Source: an uncultured Clostridium sp. (lineage in GTDB: Bacteria; Bacillota; Clostridia; TANB77; CAG-508). Taken from it: a stretch of DNA of 50,311 nt. The notes under the pieces were generated by a model. It did not search any database. It was not told the DNA's origin and worked only from the letters and a program-made list of their open reading frames with translations. Made by a program: the position numbers and the translations under genes. Below are positions 1 to 8,851 of the stretch, in pieces (positions within the stretch are counted from its first letter, which is position 1; each line of letters begins with the position of its first letter). The DNA lies in contig CAMMVE010000010.1 of assembly GCA_946500265.1 (NCBI GenBank), positions 1-50,311 on the forward strand, given 5' to 3'.

Positions 1-307
1 CTACAGAATATGGATTTACTTTATCAATTTGCTCATAAGCATTATAAGCATTTTTGACTTCTTGAATGTCTTTTTGTTCTCCAATTACAGGTTTTCCGTT
101 TATTACATCTTCAACTTGAAATAATGATAATTGGTTATTTTCTATTGATAAAGATGAGTGTATTGATCTTATTCTTGATTTTCTTCTTAATTCTGGATAT
201 TTATTTAAACTTTCAAAATAATTTGCTTCACCGACTTTTTTCATTATATCTGACACATAGTTTAACATTTTATCAGTTATTGTATATGGTGGGTAATTTA
301 TTTTCAT
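1..307 (-). CDS. Fic family protein, N-terminal part (runs off the window)
   Basis: About 102 codons of the 5' part of the gene are present; the 3' part lies beyond base 1. The ATG at 307-305 follows an excellent ribosome binding site (GGAGGTTG at 318-311). The translation begins MKINYPPYTITDKML and contains RSIHSSLSIENNQLS, followed by a segment resembling Fic_N (FQVEDVINGKPVIG). SLSIEN fits the (S/T)xxxE(G/N) inhibitory-helix motif of Fic enzymes that carry their own autoinhibitory segment at the N terminus. Such enzymes AMPylate or otherwise modify target proteins. The catalytic HxFx(D/E)GNGR motif would lie outside the window, so activity cannot be judged. I saw no antitoxin partner in the visible part. 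Confidence 0.8.
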   Translation of the reverse strand, partial: MKINYPPYTITDKMLNYVSDIMKKVGEANYFESLNKYPELRRKSRIRSIHSSLSIENNQLSLFQVEDVINGKPVIGEQKDIQEVKNAYNAYEQIDKVNPYSV

Positions 308-362
308 CTGCAACCTCCAATCATATAATAACTTACAATTTGCGTTAAAAAGCTTACAATTT

Positions 363-445
363 TGGTACCGATGGTGGGACTCGAACCCACATGGTTTCCC
401 GCCAGATTTTGAGTCTGGTGCGTCTGCCAGTTCCGCCACATCGGC
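363..445 (-). tRNA. tRNA-Leu (anticodon CAA)
   Basis: The minus strand folds as a class II tRNA. The acceptor stem GCCGATG pairs with CATCGGT, followed by discriminator A and an encoded CCA (363-365). The T arm contains GGTTCGAGTCC. The anticodon stem CCAGA/TCTGG encloses the loop CTCAAAA, giving anticodon CAA, which reads UUG. The long variable arm expected for leucine is present. Length is 83 nt. It stands alone between the Fic gene and ppaC. Confidence 0.95.
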
Positions 446-533
446 ATAATTAATAGCTTATACTTTATAAAAAGCAAAAGTATTTTTCAGATGTTCTTCA
501 ACACTTACTTGCTACTGACTTATTTATCATAAC

Positions 534-573
534 AAAAAATGAACTAAAATTCAAGTATTTTAGTTCATTTTTT
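534..573 (-). terminator. Rho-independent terminator of ppaC
   Basis: A 17-bp perfect stem (AAAAAATGAACTAAAAT with its complement) has a 6-nt loop and ends in a T run on the minus strand, 29 bp past the ppaC stop codon. Confidence 0.85.
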
Positions 574-601
574 ATTAATTTTCATTATATAATTTTAAAT
601 T

Positions 602-1525
602 TTACACAATTGCATCTAACACTTTTGGAAGTACTTGTTTCTTTCTAGAAACAACTCCATTCAATATTGCAAGGTTGTTGCATAGTTTTGTTTCATAAGC
701 TTTTTCAAAAATGTCTCTTCTATTTCCTAAAACAATTGCTTGTGAAGATGCTTCTAATATATCTGTTACCATAAATATATAGCAGTCTAAATTGTTTAAT
801 AATATTTCATTTTCCATAGCATGCTCTATGTCTTTTTGTTTTTCTAATACACTATCAACATCAGCACTGTTTATTTGTGAAATTACGAATTTTATTCCAT
901 TTTTCTCAAATGGTTTTGAATCAGTATTTATAATTTCTTCTGCTGTGTATCCATCTAAGTTTGTACCAGCTTTTAACATATTTAATCCATAATCATACAT
1001 GCTAAGACCAGCTATACTAGATAATCTACTAGCTACTAATTTATCTTGTTCAGTGCATGTTGGTGATTTGAATAATAATGTATCAGAAACTATAGCACTA
1101 AGCATCATACCAGCCATTTCTGGTGTAATATCAATATCATTTTGTTTATATAATTTGTATAATATAGTTGAAGTACAACCAACTGGCTCTACCATACAAA
1201 ATACTGGGTTTGATGTTTGTAAATTTAATCTATGGTGGTCAACTATCATTTTTATATTAGCCCTATCAATTCCTTCAGCACTTTGAGCAAATTCGTTTGA
1301 ATCAACCATGATAACATTACTGTTTTCATCTACTTTATCTAATAATTCTGGTGCTTTTACACCAAAAGTTTTTAATGCAAATTCAGTCTCTCTATTTACA
1401 TTTCCTAATCTAAAGCTTTGTGAATAATCACCCATATTAGTTTGTAAATTAGCCATTGATATTGCTGACGCTATTGAGTCAGTATCTGGTTTTTTATGTC
1501 CAAAAACAAAATTCATTTTTTCCAT
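602..1525 (-). CDS. ppaC: Manganese-dependent inorganic pyrophosphatase (family II, DHH)
   Basis: Hydrolyses pyrophosphate to two phosphates in the cytoplasm, pulling biosynthetic reactions forward. The 307-residue product has the family II length. The N-terminal FGHKKPDTDSIASA carries the metal-binding HxxxDxD. MVDSNEF provides a further metal Asp and IVDHHRL is the DHH motif. The C-terminal DHHA2 domain carries LGNRRD and the SRKKQ substrate-binding motif near the end. ATG at 1525 follows GGGGGT at 5-nt spacing. It looks monocistronic, with its own terminator at 534-573. The neighbouring surface locus on its upstream side is unrelated. Confidence 0.97.
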   Translation of the reverse strand: MEKMNFVFGHKKPDTDSIASAISMANLQTNMGDYSQSFRLGNVNRETEFALKTFGVKAPELLDKVDENSNVIMVDSNEFAQSAEGIDRANIKMIVDHHRLNLQTSNPVFCMVEPVGCTSTILYKLYKQNDIDITPEMAGMMLSAIVSDTLLFKSPTCTEQDKLVASRLSSIAGLSMYDYGLNMLKAGTNLDGYTAEEIINTDSKPFEKNGIKFVISQINSADVDSVLEKQKDIEHAMENEILLNNLDCYIFMVTDILEASSQAIVLGNRRDIFEKAYETKLCNNLAILNGVVSRKKQVLPKVLDAIV

Positions 1526-1629
1526 ATTATACCCCCATTAATTACTATTTTCATTCGCACTCTGACTTTAATATTATAACATAAATTGGAAAAATAGTCA
1601 AGATTTTAATATTTGTTTATGTAACCCTT

Positions 1630-1791
1630 CGTTACTAGATAATGGTTAATCCTCACTTTAAGTCCGCGCAGGGAGTTTATAATTAAAAAAGTCGAGCGAC
1701 GCAGGTAGCTCCATTGGGACGAAGTGAGACTTTTTTAATTAAAACTACCGTTTCAGTACATATACAATTTGAAAACCATTATCCAGTAACG
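1630..1791 (+). repeat. 160-bp structured repeat, copy 1
   Basis: First of three copies in the same orientation (others at 3215 and 27812). Terminal inverted repeats lie at 1630-1647 and 1774-1791 with 17 of 18 bases complementary. An internal inverted repeat (TAATTAAAAAAGTC with its complement) flanks a GC-rich core containing GAGCGACGCAGGTAGCTCC. The inner sequence is nearly identical in all copies while the terminal stems differ between copies. The right terminus overlaps the last codons of the frameshift-extended cohesin gene ending at 1779. The function is unknown; it looks like a small non-autonomous element or a structured RNA. Confidence 0.85.
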
Positions 1792-3159
1792 CCTTTTTCT
1801 TTCCAAATTCTAATTCCTACTATCCCCAGAACTAGAACTGATGCTATGCTTCCTGTAACGATAAAAATTTTGTCAGTCGTGTCCGCTTCTTCTTGTAACA
1901 TAGTTTCTTCCACATTGCTATTTTCGTTATTAATAGTTCTTTCTTGTGTTTGATTTACATCTATCTCGTTGCCGTTTCACCTCATTAGTTTCTATCTCTT
2001 CATCATTTCCATGTAAATCTTCTGTACTCATCTGTTCTAAAACAGCATTTGCTTGTTCTATTGCTTCTTTCTTTTCTTTTTCGTACTCAGCTTGCTCATT
2101 ATCATTCCTTTTATATGCATTTATATTATATTTTTTTAAGGTTATACCATTTTCAGCGGTTACAGTAATTACAACTTTATTATTACCATATTTTAAATTT
2201 GTATTACCTATTACATTTACTTTTGCATTCATATCTGATGCTATTGCTAATATATTTAAATTATTGGTGTTATTTGAAACATTTACAGTATAGTTAGTTT
2301 CATTTGCATCAAACTCTGGGGTTAATACATAATTTTCTATTGCAAGTGTTTCTAAATCGGCATTTGCATTTTGCTCATTACTTGTTTTGGTAACGTTTAT
2401 TGTATACTTATTTTTCTCGCTTTTGTCTTCTGAAGTAACATCTATTTCTATTTTATTTAAACCATTTTTCAAATTTTTATTTCCAGTAATTCTCACATTA
2501 GCTTCAGCATTTTGAGGAATTGCAGTAACATCAATATCTTTTACATTTTCATCTACAATTAGATAATACTCATTCACATCTGGTGAAAAATCTGGTGTTA
2601 TTCCTTCTATTCCAAGTCTCATAATGTCTAATTTTGCATTATTCTTACTATCATCTACACTAACAATTTCCGACATTGATGTAATACTTTCTTCTCCTAT
2701 TTTCACATCTACACTATCAGAATTCACTTGTATTTCTTCTCCTTTTTCGTTAAAAAATTCTCCAATTACCGAAAATGCTGCAACACCATCTTCTTTTGAT
2801 TTAAAATCTATTTGTGCCAAATGTTCAAGTTTTTGATTCCTTCCATTTTCAGAAAACCATGTATATATTAATTTATTTTCTACAATGTTAAGATTATCAA
2901 TTTCTGATATACATTCTACTTTGTCGCTATCAAAATAAACCCATAGTGTGTACGCTGCAATTGATTCTTCTAAATCTATTGCTATATTAAACTCTTCTCT
3001 ATCTTCTACTTTATCACTACTACTTGTTATATTTAATTCTTCACTACTAGTTTTTTTACTTTCCACAATATCAGTTGCTTTAGCTTTCGAGCAGATGCAC
3101 AAAAGCAGTGTAATTATAGCTATTAACATTATTTTGAAATATTTTATAACTCTATTCAC
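1779..3159 (-). CDS. Cohesin-like surface protein with cadherin-like repeats; membrane anchor reached by a +1 frameshift
   Basis: The primary frame (3159-1930, 409 aa, GTG start) has a signal sequence (MLIAIITLLLCICSKAKA), then a cohesin-like beta-sandwich (about residues 40-155). Two cadherin-like beta-sandwich repeats follow (about 175-260 and 268-350; motifs SPDVNEYYLIV and DANETNYTVNV), then a charged linker. The frame then degenerates into QRDRCKSNTRKNY. Reading on in the +1 frame from the CGG at 1974-1972 gives a plausible acidic linker, a transmembrane helix (KIFIVTGSIASVLVLGIVGI) and a basic tail, ending with TAA at 1781-1779. The total of 1381 nt is 3n+1. The protein was therefore probably membrane-anchored and able to present a cohesin outside the cell. 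Either the frameshift is real, or the base is an error, or the gene is decayed. Confidence 0.75.
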
Positions 3160-3214
3160 CTTTCACATTCCTTTCCATTTTGCTAATTATATGTGAAACC
3201 TAAACCTCATTTTA

Positions 3215-3375
3215 CTTACTATTTAATGCTATAGGTTAATCAAAAGTCCGCGCAGGGAGTTTATAATTAAAAAAGTCGAGCGACGCAGGTAGCTCCGTTG
3301 GGACGGAGTGAGACTTTTTTAATTAAAACTACCGTTGCAGGACATGCATAAATTTAAATAGCATTAAATAGTAAG
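3215..3375 (+). repeat. 160-bp structured repeat, copy 2
   Basis: A perfect 18-bp terminal inverted repeat (CTTACTATTTAATGCTAT at 3215-3232, complement at 3358-3375) encloses the same conserved inner sequence as copies 1 and 3. The CTCCG/CGGAG hairpin with loop TTGGGA is perfect here. Its right end abuts the stop of the dockerin gene (3384), and it separates that gene from the cohesin gene. Confidence 0.9.
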
Positions 3376-3383
3376 CTGTTAAA

Positions 3384-5663
3384 CTACTGCACTATATTTT
3401 GTAATCCTAAAATGTGTCTTTGAATTAGTAATAGGTCAACTGAACTTGGATTTCTACCATTTTTTCTAATATTTCCTGCTTTTAAAAATACACCAGAAAA
3501 TTTTTCTATTTCTAATATATGTCTCTGTAGTACTAATAAATCTACACTGTTTATTTTTCCATCTCCATTAACATCTCCATACATTATTACATTATATTCC
3601 ATAACTAAATCTTTATTATTTAATACTTTTATTACGCTTCCGGTGCCAACAAGCTCATTGCCAGATATTTTGCTTCCTTTTGAATTATATATTTCCACCG
3701 AATAATTTGTTTTTATTTTGTTTAATATTTTATCTGCCGTGTTATTTTTATTCTCTAACCCTGAAATTTCATTGCCTTCCACATAAAGGCTCTCGTCTAT
3801 TATTATTTCACCTTCTTGGATTTGTGGTATAACCTTTACTTTAATTTTCTTCGAAATCGTTCCTTCTCCTGATACAGCATTAATAGATGTTTCTCCTTCT
3901 GTCTCACCAGTTACTATTCCTTGCTCATCTACTTTTGCTATTCCGCTGTTTTCTGAGTTGTATAAAATATTTTTATTATCTGCATCATCTGGAATAACAG
4001 TTGCATTTATCTTATATGTCTCTCCAATTTGAAGAACTATATTATCCGTACTAGTTATAATATCTGTAACCGGGCTATATACTTTTATATTAATTGTTCC
4101 AGTAACGCCATTAGATGCTTTTGCTGTAATTTTAGCACTTCCCGAACTAATTCCTTGTATATATCCATCAGAGCTTACTGTAGCAACACTTGTGTTATCT
4201 GAAGAATATTTTAAGGTTTTATCTACTGCATCTTCTGGTGAAATATTTGCCTTTATTTTTATTCTCTCACCTTTATTTATAGTTGTTTTATCTAAAGATA
4301 GTGTTATTTTTTCTACCTGTACATTCGGAACTTCCTCAACATAGGTTTGAAAAACATACCCTACTAGACCACTTTCTAATTTTACTCTATCCCATAATTC
4401 ACCTTTTTGCTTTCCTTTTGCAATTCTTGTCATCTTAGTTCCACTTGGTATAGTTGTAAGACTTTCGTATGAAGTGCCTGGTCCGCTTCTCACATTCAAA
4501 CTAGTTTCTACATTTGCATATACTTTTGTATTATCAGTTGTAAAATCGCTAGAAGATATCGCAGGGCTTGTACAAGGTAATTCAGGCATGTTGTTATATA
4601 CAGGAATTACAAATGACATAGAAGAATTAAGCAAATTGCTATTTGCATAACCAGTATAAATTAGCTTTGACTCGCTATATGGCGCTAAAACATTTGTCAT
4701 ATATTGGTGCCAAAACAATTCATCATCAGTTGTATCATATACATGAAATTTTTGTAAGTATATTGTATTTTGTCCTAAGTTAATATAGCTTGAGCCAATA
4801 AACTTTGCTCCACCTGTTATTGCTCTTTCTTTAGTATTCCATGGAATTAGATATTTTGTTTTTGTGCTACTGCTTGCACCTTTTCCGTCTTTAGCATATT
4901 TTAGCCCATTTATTATTGCTCCCATCGGCTCTGACGAACTTGTCGCTCCAATGTTATAGAAATTATACAGACCTTCGTATCCGCTTACTGTACCACTAAT
5001 TGAACTGTGAGATAAAAACGGTCCCACTTCTTGTTTTATTCTTGAAGCCAAATGAAATGCACTCACACTAGAAGTTTTAGCTGCAGATAAAATCAAATCT
5101 GAATATTTTTTATCTGTTACAATATTCGTTCCACTTGAATTTTTATATTCTACTATTTTGTTATAAAACTCTGTTCCATATAGAATTTTTTCTATGCTTG
5201 AAACAGTATTAGTCCTTGAGTTATATGATAATTCTTCAAATTGAAATACTCTTACATAATTCAAAAAATTTCGTGGATCCATCGCATATTCTACTGCTGA
5301 TCTAGAAGAATCTACCCAACCGCTATCAACTTCTACATTGTATTCTCCTTTTTTAGTATTCTTCCAACTATCTGAATATGATTTTGGTACTAAATTTTTG
5401 CCAAAAACATTTTCATTATCTATTACATATTTCCAGTCTAAGTTTGTGTATAATGCCTTAAATTCCCAATTCGGATACTTTTTTTCTAATTCATCTATAT
5501 ATGGTTTATAGCTACTTGGGAAAGTATCTGATAAACGCATTTGCCTTGTAAGTATTTTGTCATCTTCAGCTTTGTTGGAATTGAAAATAGTAAAAAGTAT
5601 GATAAATAATATTATTAAAACAATGATAGATGATATAATTATTATCTTCTTTTTGCTTTTCAT
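3384..5663 (-). CDS. Secreted endo-beta-N-acetylglucosaminidase with SH3, two Ig-like domains and a C-terminal dockerin
   Basis: Probably cleaves peptidoglycan glycan strands outside the membrane (autolysin type). The order is: signal/anchor helix (residues 5-27), glucosaminidase domain (about 45-360, with RIKQEVGPF as the likely catalytic Glu region), bacterial SH3 (about 380-445, NVRSGPGTSYE), two Big_2 Ig-like domains (about 450-610), and a dockerin (about 695-759). The first dockerin loop, GDVNGDGKINSVDLL, has all calcium ligands at the 1, 3, 5, 9 and 12 positions. The second loop (NIRKNGRNPSSVD) keeps the F-hand helix LLLIQRHIL but has lost acidic ligands and gained a residue. ATG at 5663 follows AAAGGA. 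It lies between genes for cohesin-like proteins, its likely docking partners. Confidence 0.88.
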   Translation of the reverse strand: MKSKKKIIIISSIIVLIILFIILFTIFNSNKAEDDKILTRQMRLSDTFPSSYKPYIDELEKKYPNWEFKALYTNLDWKYVIDNENVFGKNLVPKSYSDSWKNTKKGEYNVEVDSGWVDSSRSAVEYAMDPRNFLNYVRVFQFEELSYNSRTNTVSSIEKILYGTEFYNKIVEYKNSSGTNIVTDKKYSDLILSAAKTSSVSAFHLASRIKQEVGPFLSHSSISGTVSGYEGLYNFYNIGATSSSEPMGAIINGLKYAKDGKGASSSTKTKYLIPWNTKERAITGGAKFIGSSYINLGQNTIYLQKFHVYDTTDDELFWHQYMTNVLAPYSESKLIYTGYANSNLLNSSMSFVIPVYNNMPELPCTSPAISSSDFTTDNTKVYANVETSLNVRSGPGTSYESLTTIPSGTKMTRIAKGKQKGELWDRVKLESGLVGYVFQTYVEEVPNVQVEKITLSLDKTTINKGERIKIKANISPEDAVDKTLKYSSDNTSVATVSSDGYIQGISSGSAKITAKASNGVTGTINIKVYSPVTDIITSTDNIVLQIGETYKINATVIPDDADNKNILYNSENSGIAKVDEQGIVTGETEGETSINAVSGEGTISKKIKVKVIPQIQEGEIIIDESLYVEGNEISGLENKNNTADKILNKIKTNYSVEIYNSKGSKISGNELVGTGSVIKVLNNKDLVMEYNVIMYGDVNGDGKINSVDLLVLQRHILEIEKFSGVFLKAGNIRKNGRNPSSVDLLLIQRHILGLQNIVQ

Positions 5664-5747
5664 AATTTTTCCTTTCTGAAAAATAAATTTTTCTATTCTT
5701 TCATTTGTAAGATAAACTTAAAACAAGTATAAAAAGCATCTATATTA

Positions 5748-6368
5748 TTATTTTGCAAAAGCTTTTACAATAATTCGCGTACTTGAATAATCACTACATG
5801 TAATTAGAGTTAGTTCTGTTCTACCATTTGTCTTTTGTGAGAGCACTTCTGTGTCTGTTGGTTTTACCTTGTAAATATCATAAATCTCATAAGTTTTAAC
5901 ACCATTTCTATTATCCTCTAAAGTTAGTTTATCTCCCACTTTAAGCTCGATAATATGGTTAAACATATTTTCTTTGTCATAATTATGTGCTGCAATACAA
6001 TAATTTCCTGTCTCATTTGGCTCAGGTCCAAAATATACTGTTGGGCATAGCCACATTGCTTCATCTTCTTCTGAATCTAATACATATGTTTCTAAACCTA
6101 TTTTTTGGATGCTTAATTTAGAGGAAACTGTGTAACCTTTATATGTGTTTGGTAATCTTGGAATCAAGTTGCTATTATTATCTGCTTCTGTTGTAGAATT
6201 TGAAGTAGAATTAATATTTTCTTCTGTTTGATTTTCAAATTTATTATTTTCTATAGCATTAGTTGGGCCATTATCTAGTTGTGCCTCTCTATACATGCCA
6301 TAAGCCATATTTCCTATTAATATTGAGATTGCAAATATAATTAATAATTGAATAACTTTCTTTAACAT
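5748..6368 (-). CDS. Sortase (LPXTG-processing transpeptidase)
   Basis: Anchors LPXTG proteins to the cell wall from the outer face of the membrane. A single N-terminal transmembrane helix (VIQLLIIFAISILIGNMAYG) is followed by a Ser/Asn-rich linker and a sortase barrel. The catalytic residues are visible in order: His in CIAAHNYD, Cys in LTLITCSD, and Arg in SSTRIIVKA near the C terminus. The frame stays open to an ATG at 6464, but that start has no ribosome binding site and adds 32 residues before the membrane helix. I chose the internal ATG at 6368 (MLKKVIQ), whose own site is weak, so the start is uncertain. It lies between an LPXTG protein and the dockerin enzyme. The subclass (D or E like) is not certain. 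Confidence 0.87.
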   Translation of the reverse strand: MLKKVIQLLIIFAISILIGNMAYGMYREAQLDNGPTNAIENNKFENQTEENINSTSNSTTEADNNSNLIPRLPNTYKGYTVSSKLSIQKIGLETYVLDSEEDEAMWLCPTVYFGPEPNETGNYCIAAHNYDKENMFNHIIELKVGDKLTLEDNRNGVKTYEIYDIYKVKPTDTEVLSQKTNGRTELTLITCSDYSSTRIIVKAFAK

Positions 6369-6484
6369 TTTTATTTCATAGTAAATCCTTTCAATATATT
6401 TATTTAGAAGGTATTTTAACTTGGTTATATATCCACAAGTTACTATGTAATTGTATAGCTTCATAAAACATGCTATAGATTTTA

Positions 6485-6533
6485 TAATATATATGTAATG
6501 CAGTTTTTAGTTTTCTGCATTACATATATATTA
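6485..6533 (-). terminator. Hairpin after the LPXTG gene
   Basis: A 19-bp perfect inverted repeat (TAATATATATGTAATGCAG with its complement) surrounds an 11-nt T-rich loop, 8 bp past the stop of the LPXTG gene on the minus strand. It may separate that gene from the sortase transcript. Confidence 0.75.
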
Positions 6534-6540
6534 AAGCCAG

Positions 6541-7671
6541 CTATTTCTTTTGTTTTTTATCTTCTTTAATATTTTTAACAGCTATATATGTTGCTCCTAA
6601 TACAGCTATAGCAGTTATTACATACACATATTGTGTTGTACCTGTTTTAGGTAATGTCTCTGGTAATTCTTCTTTGTTTTCATTATTGCCTGATGTATTA
6701 GTTTGATTATTGTTTCCTGGATTATTTGTTCCTCCATTATTATTTCCTTCGTTGTTGTTTCCTGTACCATTACCTGTTTGATCATTGTCTTCATCTGTAG
6801 TAGGTGGAGTTGTAGTCTTTTCAGTAACATTAAATGTAAAATCTTTTGTTTGAATTAATGCATCTCCCGAATCTTTATCAGATAATGTTACTTTTATTGT
6901 GTACTCTCCCACTTCACTAAATAATGCTCTTACATCAAGTATTTGTTCTACATCTTTTCCACCAAGCGCATATCCATCTGGTTCACCCCAGCCATCTCTA
7001 ATTAAATCTACCTCTTGTCTTGTTCTTGTTGTAGCAAGCATTGATACTGTGGCTGCATCAGATGGCTTTTTAGTTACTTCTACAGTCATTTTTACATGGT
7101 CATAATTCTTACCCATAGACGATTTAGTAATTAATTCCATTTCTTTTTCTTCATCTACTAATATATTTCCTGAGTAATTAAAATCTATTGTGTAATCAAC
7201 ATAGTTTGGTTCAACTGTTACAGATTTTTTTACAGGCACTGCAATGTCGTCATAATCCTGCGATGTATCTGAACTTGTCATTCCCTCAGCAGTTACAGAA
7301 AAATCTGTTGGATTAGTAGAAACTATACTTGTCTTTGCCTTAAATGTAACACTCATGTTAGTTCTAGGGTTCGAACCGCCTGAACTATCATAATATACAA
7401 GCCTTACTCTGGTACCGTCATCGTTCTCAGTACCTCCTTCTGATTTTACGTATTCAAAAATATTGTTATCATATGCTACATCCACAGTATATGCACCTAA
7501 ATCTGTACCAAAGTTAACATTTACAGTAACTTCTTCCCCAGGTGCAATTTTTTCTTTAGATACAGTAACATCAAAACTTCCTAAAGGCACAGATGCTGCA
7601 TTTACTTGAATTTGAAAAAGACCGAAAAATAATAATACCAAAAGTAGTATACTTATGAATTTCTTGCCCAT
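6541..7671 (-). CDS. LPXTG cell-wall-anchored protein with an N-terminal cohesin-like domain
   Basis: A signal peptide (MGKKFISILLLVLLFFGLF, cleavage near QVNAA) is followed by a cohesin-like beta-sandwich. It begins at GSFDVTVSKEKIAPGEEVTV and continues through LGAYTVDVAYDNNIFEYV to about residue 155. A second beta-rich region follows, then a Gly/Asn/Thr-rich wall-spanning linker (about 290-335). The sorting signal is LPKTG, a hydrophobic helix (YVYVITAIAVLGATYIAV) and a KEDKKQKK tail. The frame opens at 7740, but ATG at 7671 gives a clean signal peptide and is preceded by AAAGGA. Sortase is encoded immediately downstream. The first domain resembles that of the protein at 1779-3159, suggesting two presenters for dockerin-bearing partners. 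Confidence 0.88.
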   Translation of the reverse strand: MGKKFISILLLVLLFFGLFQIQVNAASVPLGSFDVTVSKEKIAPGEEVTVNVNFGTDLGAYTVDVAYDNNIFEYVKSEGGTENDDGTRVRLVYYDSSGGSNPRTNMSVTFKAKTSIVSTNPTDFSVTAEGMTSSDTSQDYDDIAVPVKKSVTVEPNYVDYTIDFNYSGNILVDEEKEMELITKSSMGKNYDHVKMTVEVTKKPSDAATVSMLATTRTRQEVDLIRDGWGEPDGYALGGKDVEQILDVRALFSEVGEYTIKVTLSDKDSGDALIQTKDFTFNVTEKTTTPPTTDEDNDQTGNGTGNNNEGNNNGGTNNPGNNNQTNTSGNNENKEELPETLPKTGTTQYVYVITAIAVLGATYIAVKNIKEDKKQKK

Positions 7672-7843
7672 TTTCATTCCTTTCTCCATTAATTTTAATT
7701 TTTGAAAAAATTGGCTTAATGGTGCCGTTATTTTTTTCAATATTATTATGTGAATTTTTTCAAATTTTATTTTGCCATTTTTTTGATTTTTAAAAAAATT
7801 TTTTGGGATGTGTTTTAGATTTTAAAAAAATTTTGCAGAAAAA

Positions 7844-7890
7844 AAGTGAAACTCGGGGACACATTTAAATGCATCCCCAGCGTTTCACTT
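7844..7890. repeat. GGGACA palindrome (family A)
   Basis: Near-palindrome AAGTGAAAC...GGGGACACATTTAAATGCATCCCC...GTTTCACTT, 8 bp past the exonuclease gene. It may act as its terminator. Relatives lie at 22301, 23794, 24934, 36222, 38234 and 45629. Confidence 0.85.
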
Positions 7891-7897
7891 ACAATTT

Positions 7898-8647
7898 TTA
7901 ATTTTTACTTAATTTTCTTAGATTATTATATACCTCGTATGTTATTTCCACATCTTTCAAACCTCTATGTGCACCTGCATAACTAATATTAAAATATTTT
8001 GCAAGTGTACCTAGCTTATGATTTATACTATTAGGAACTAATTTTCTAGCAAGGTATAAAGTGTCGATGTAGTCATTATTTAAGTTATAGTCCAAATATT
8101 TTTTACATTTATCACATAAAAATCCTAAGTCGAAATTAACATTATGTCCAATAATTACATTATCATTAACAAAATTTACAAATTCTTTAAAGACTGTACT
8201 TGGCATTCTTCCATTTCTAAGCATTTCATCTGTAATACCTGTTAAACTAACTATTTTATCTGGAAGTCGCCTATTGATTCTTATAAGCTCATTATATGTA
8301 TCAACAATTTTATTTTGCACAACTTTAATAGCACCAATTTCAATAATATCGTCATTAATTGGAGAAAGCCCAGTTGTCTCTATATCCACTAAAACATAAT
8401 CGTCTACAAAATTCAAAAGATTTTTAGGTTTTTGATTTGAATTCCTTAAATTTGAATTTTGTGGCATTGAATTTTTTGAATTTATATTTTTCGTTATTAC
8501 ATTTCTTTCAATGTTTTCATTACTTTGTTTTTGCATCTCTAGCATATCAAAAGAAAGTTGTGTACTTTCTTCTTTTTTCTTCATTGCTTCTTCTTGTACT
8601 TTTTGTTTTCTTCTATAATTGTTTATAAAAATATACTTATTATACAT
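7898..8647 (-). CDS. DnaQ-like 3'-5' exonuclease
   Basis: DEDDh exonuclease of the DNA polymerase III epsilon / PolC-exonuclease type, acting on DNA or RNA 3' ends. After about 78 charged, Asn/Ser-rich residues, ExoI is VLVDIETTGLS (Asp, Glu). ExoII is IGHNVNFDLGFL. ExoIIIepsilon is AGAHRGLKDVEITYEVY, with His and Asp in place. The domain spans about residues 80-247. ATG at 8647 has GGAG at 6-nt spacing, so the long N-terminal extension appears to be translated. No polymerase domain is attached, so its cellular role (repair or proofreading) cannot be settled. Confidence 0.88.
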   Translation of the reverse strand: MYNKYIFINNYRRKQKVQEEAMKKKEESTQLSFDMLEMQKQSNENIERNVITKNINSKNSMPQNSNLRNSNQKPKNLLNFVDDYVLVDIETTGLSPINDDIIEIGAIKVVQNKIVDTYNELIRINRRLPDKIVSLTGITDEMLRNGRMPSTVFKEFVNFVNDNVIIGHNVNFDLGFLCDKCKKYLDYNLNNDYIDTLYLARKLVPNSINHKLGTLAKYFNISYAGAHRGLKDVEITYEVYNNLRKLSKN

Positions 8648-8851
8648 TTGTTTCTCCGTTTCTGTTTCATTTTTTAGTTTTACAATAAGTTATATTTTAG
8701 CACAATTGTTGAAGCTTGGCAAGGAGAAAAATACAGTGTGCTACTTCTATATTTCAACACAAAATTTGAAATAAATTTGAATAATATACGCTAACTTAGC
8801 TTATGTTCCTTTATTTAACTAATCTGGTCTCCGTCCCCAAAAACAAGATTG

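Noticed and set aside
1630..1791. Integron attC site or CRISPR repeat as explanation for the 160-bp elements
   Set aside because: No attC core sites, no integrase, no spaced short repeats; copies are 1.6 and 24 kb apart.
6618..6830. Minus-strand frame within the LPXTG gene rich in Q, T and I
   Set aside because: It is a shadow of the Gly/Asn/Thr repeat-rich wall linker in another frame.
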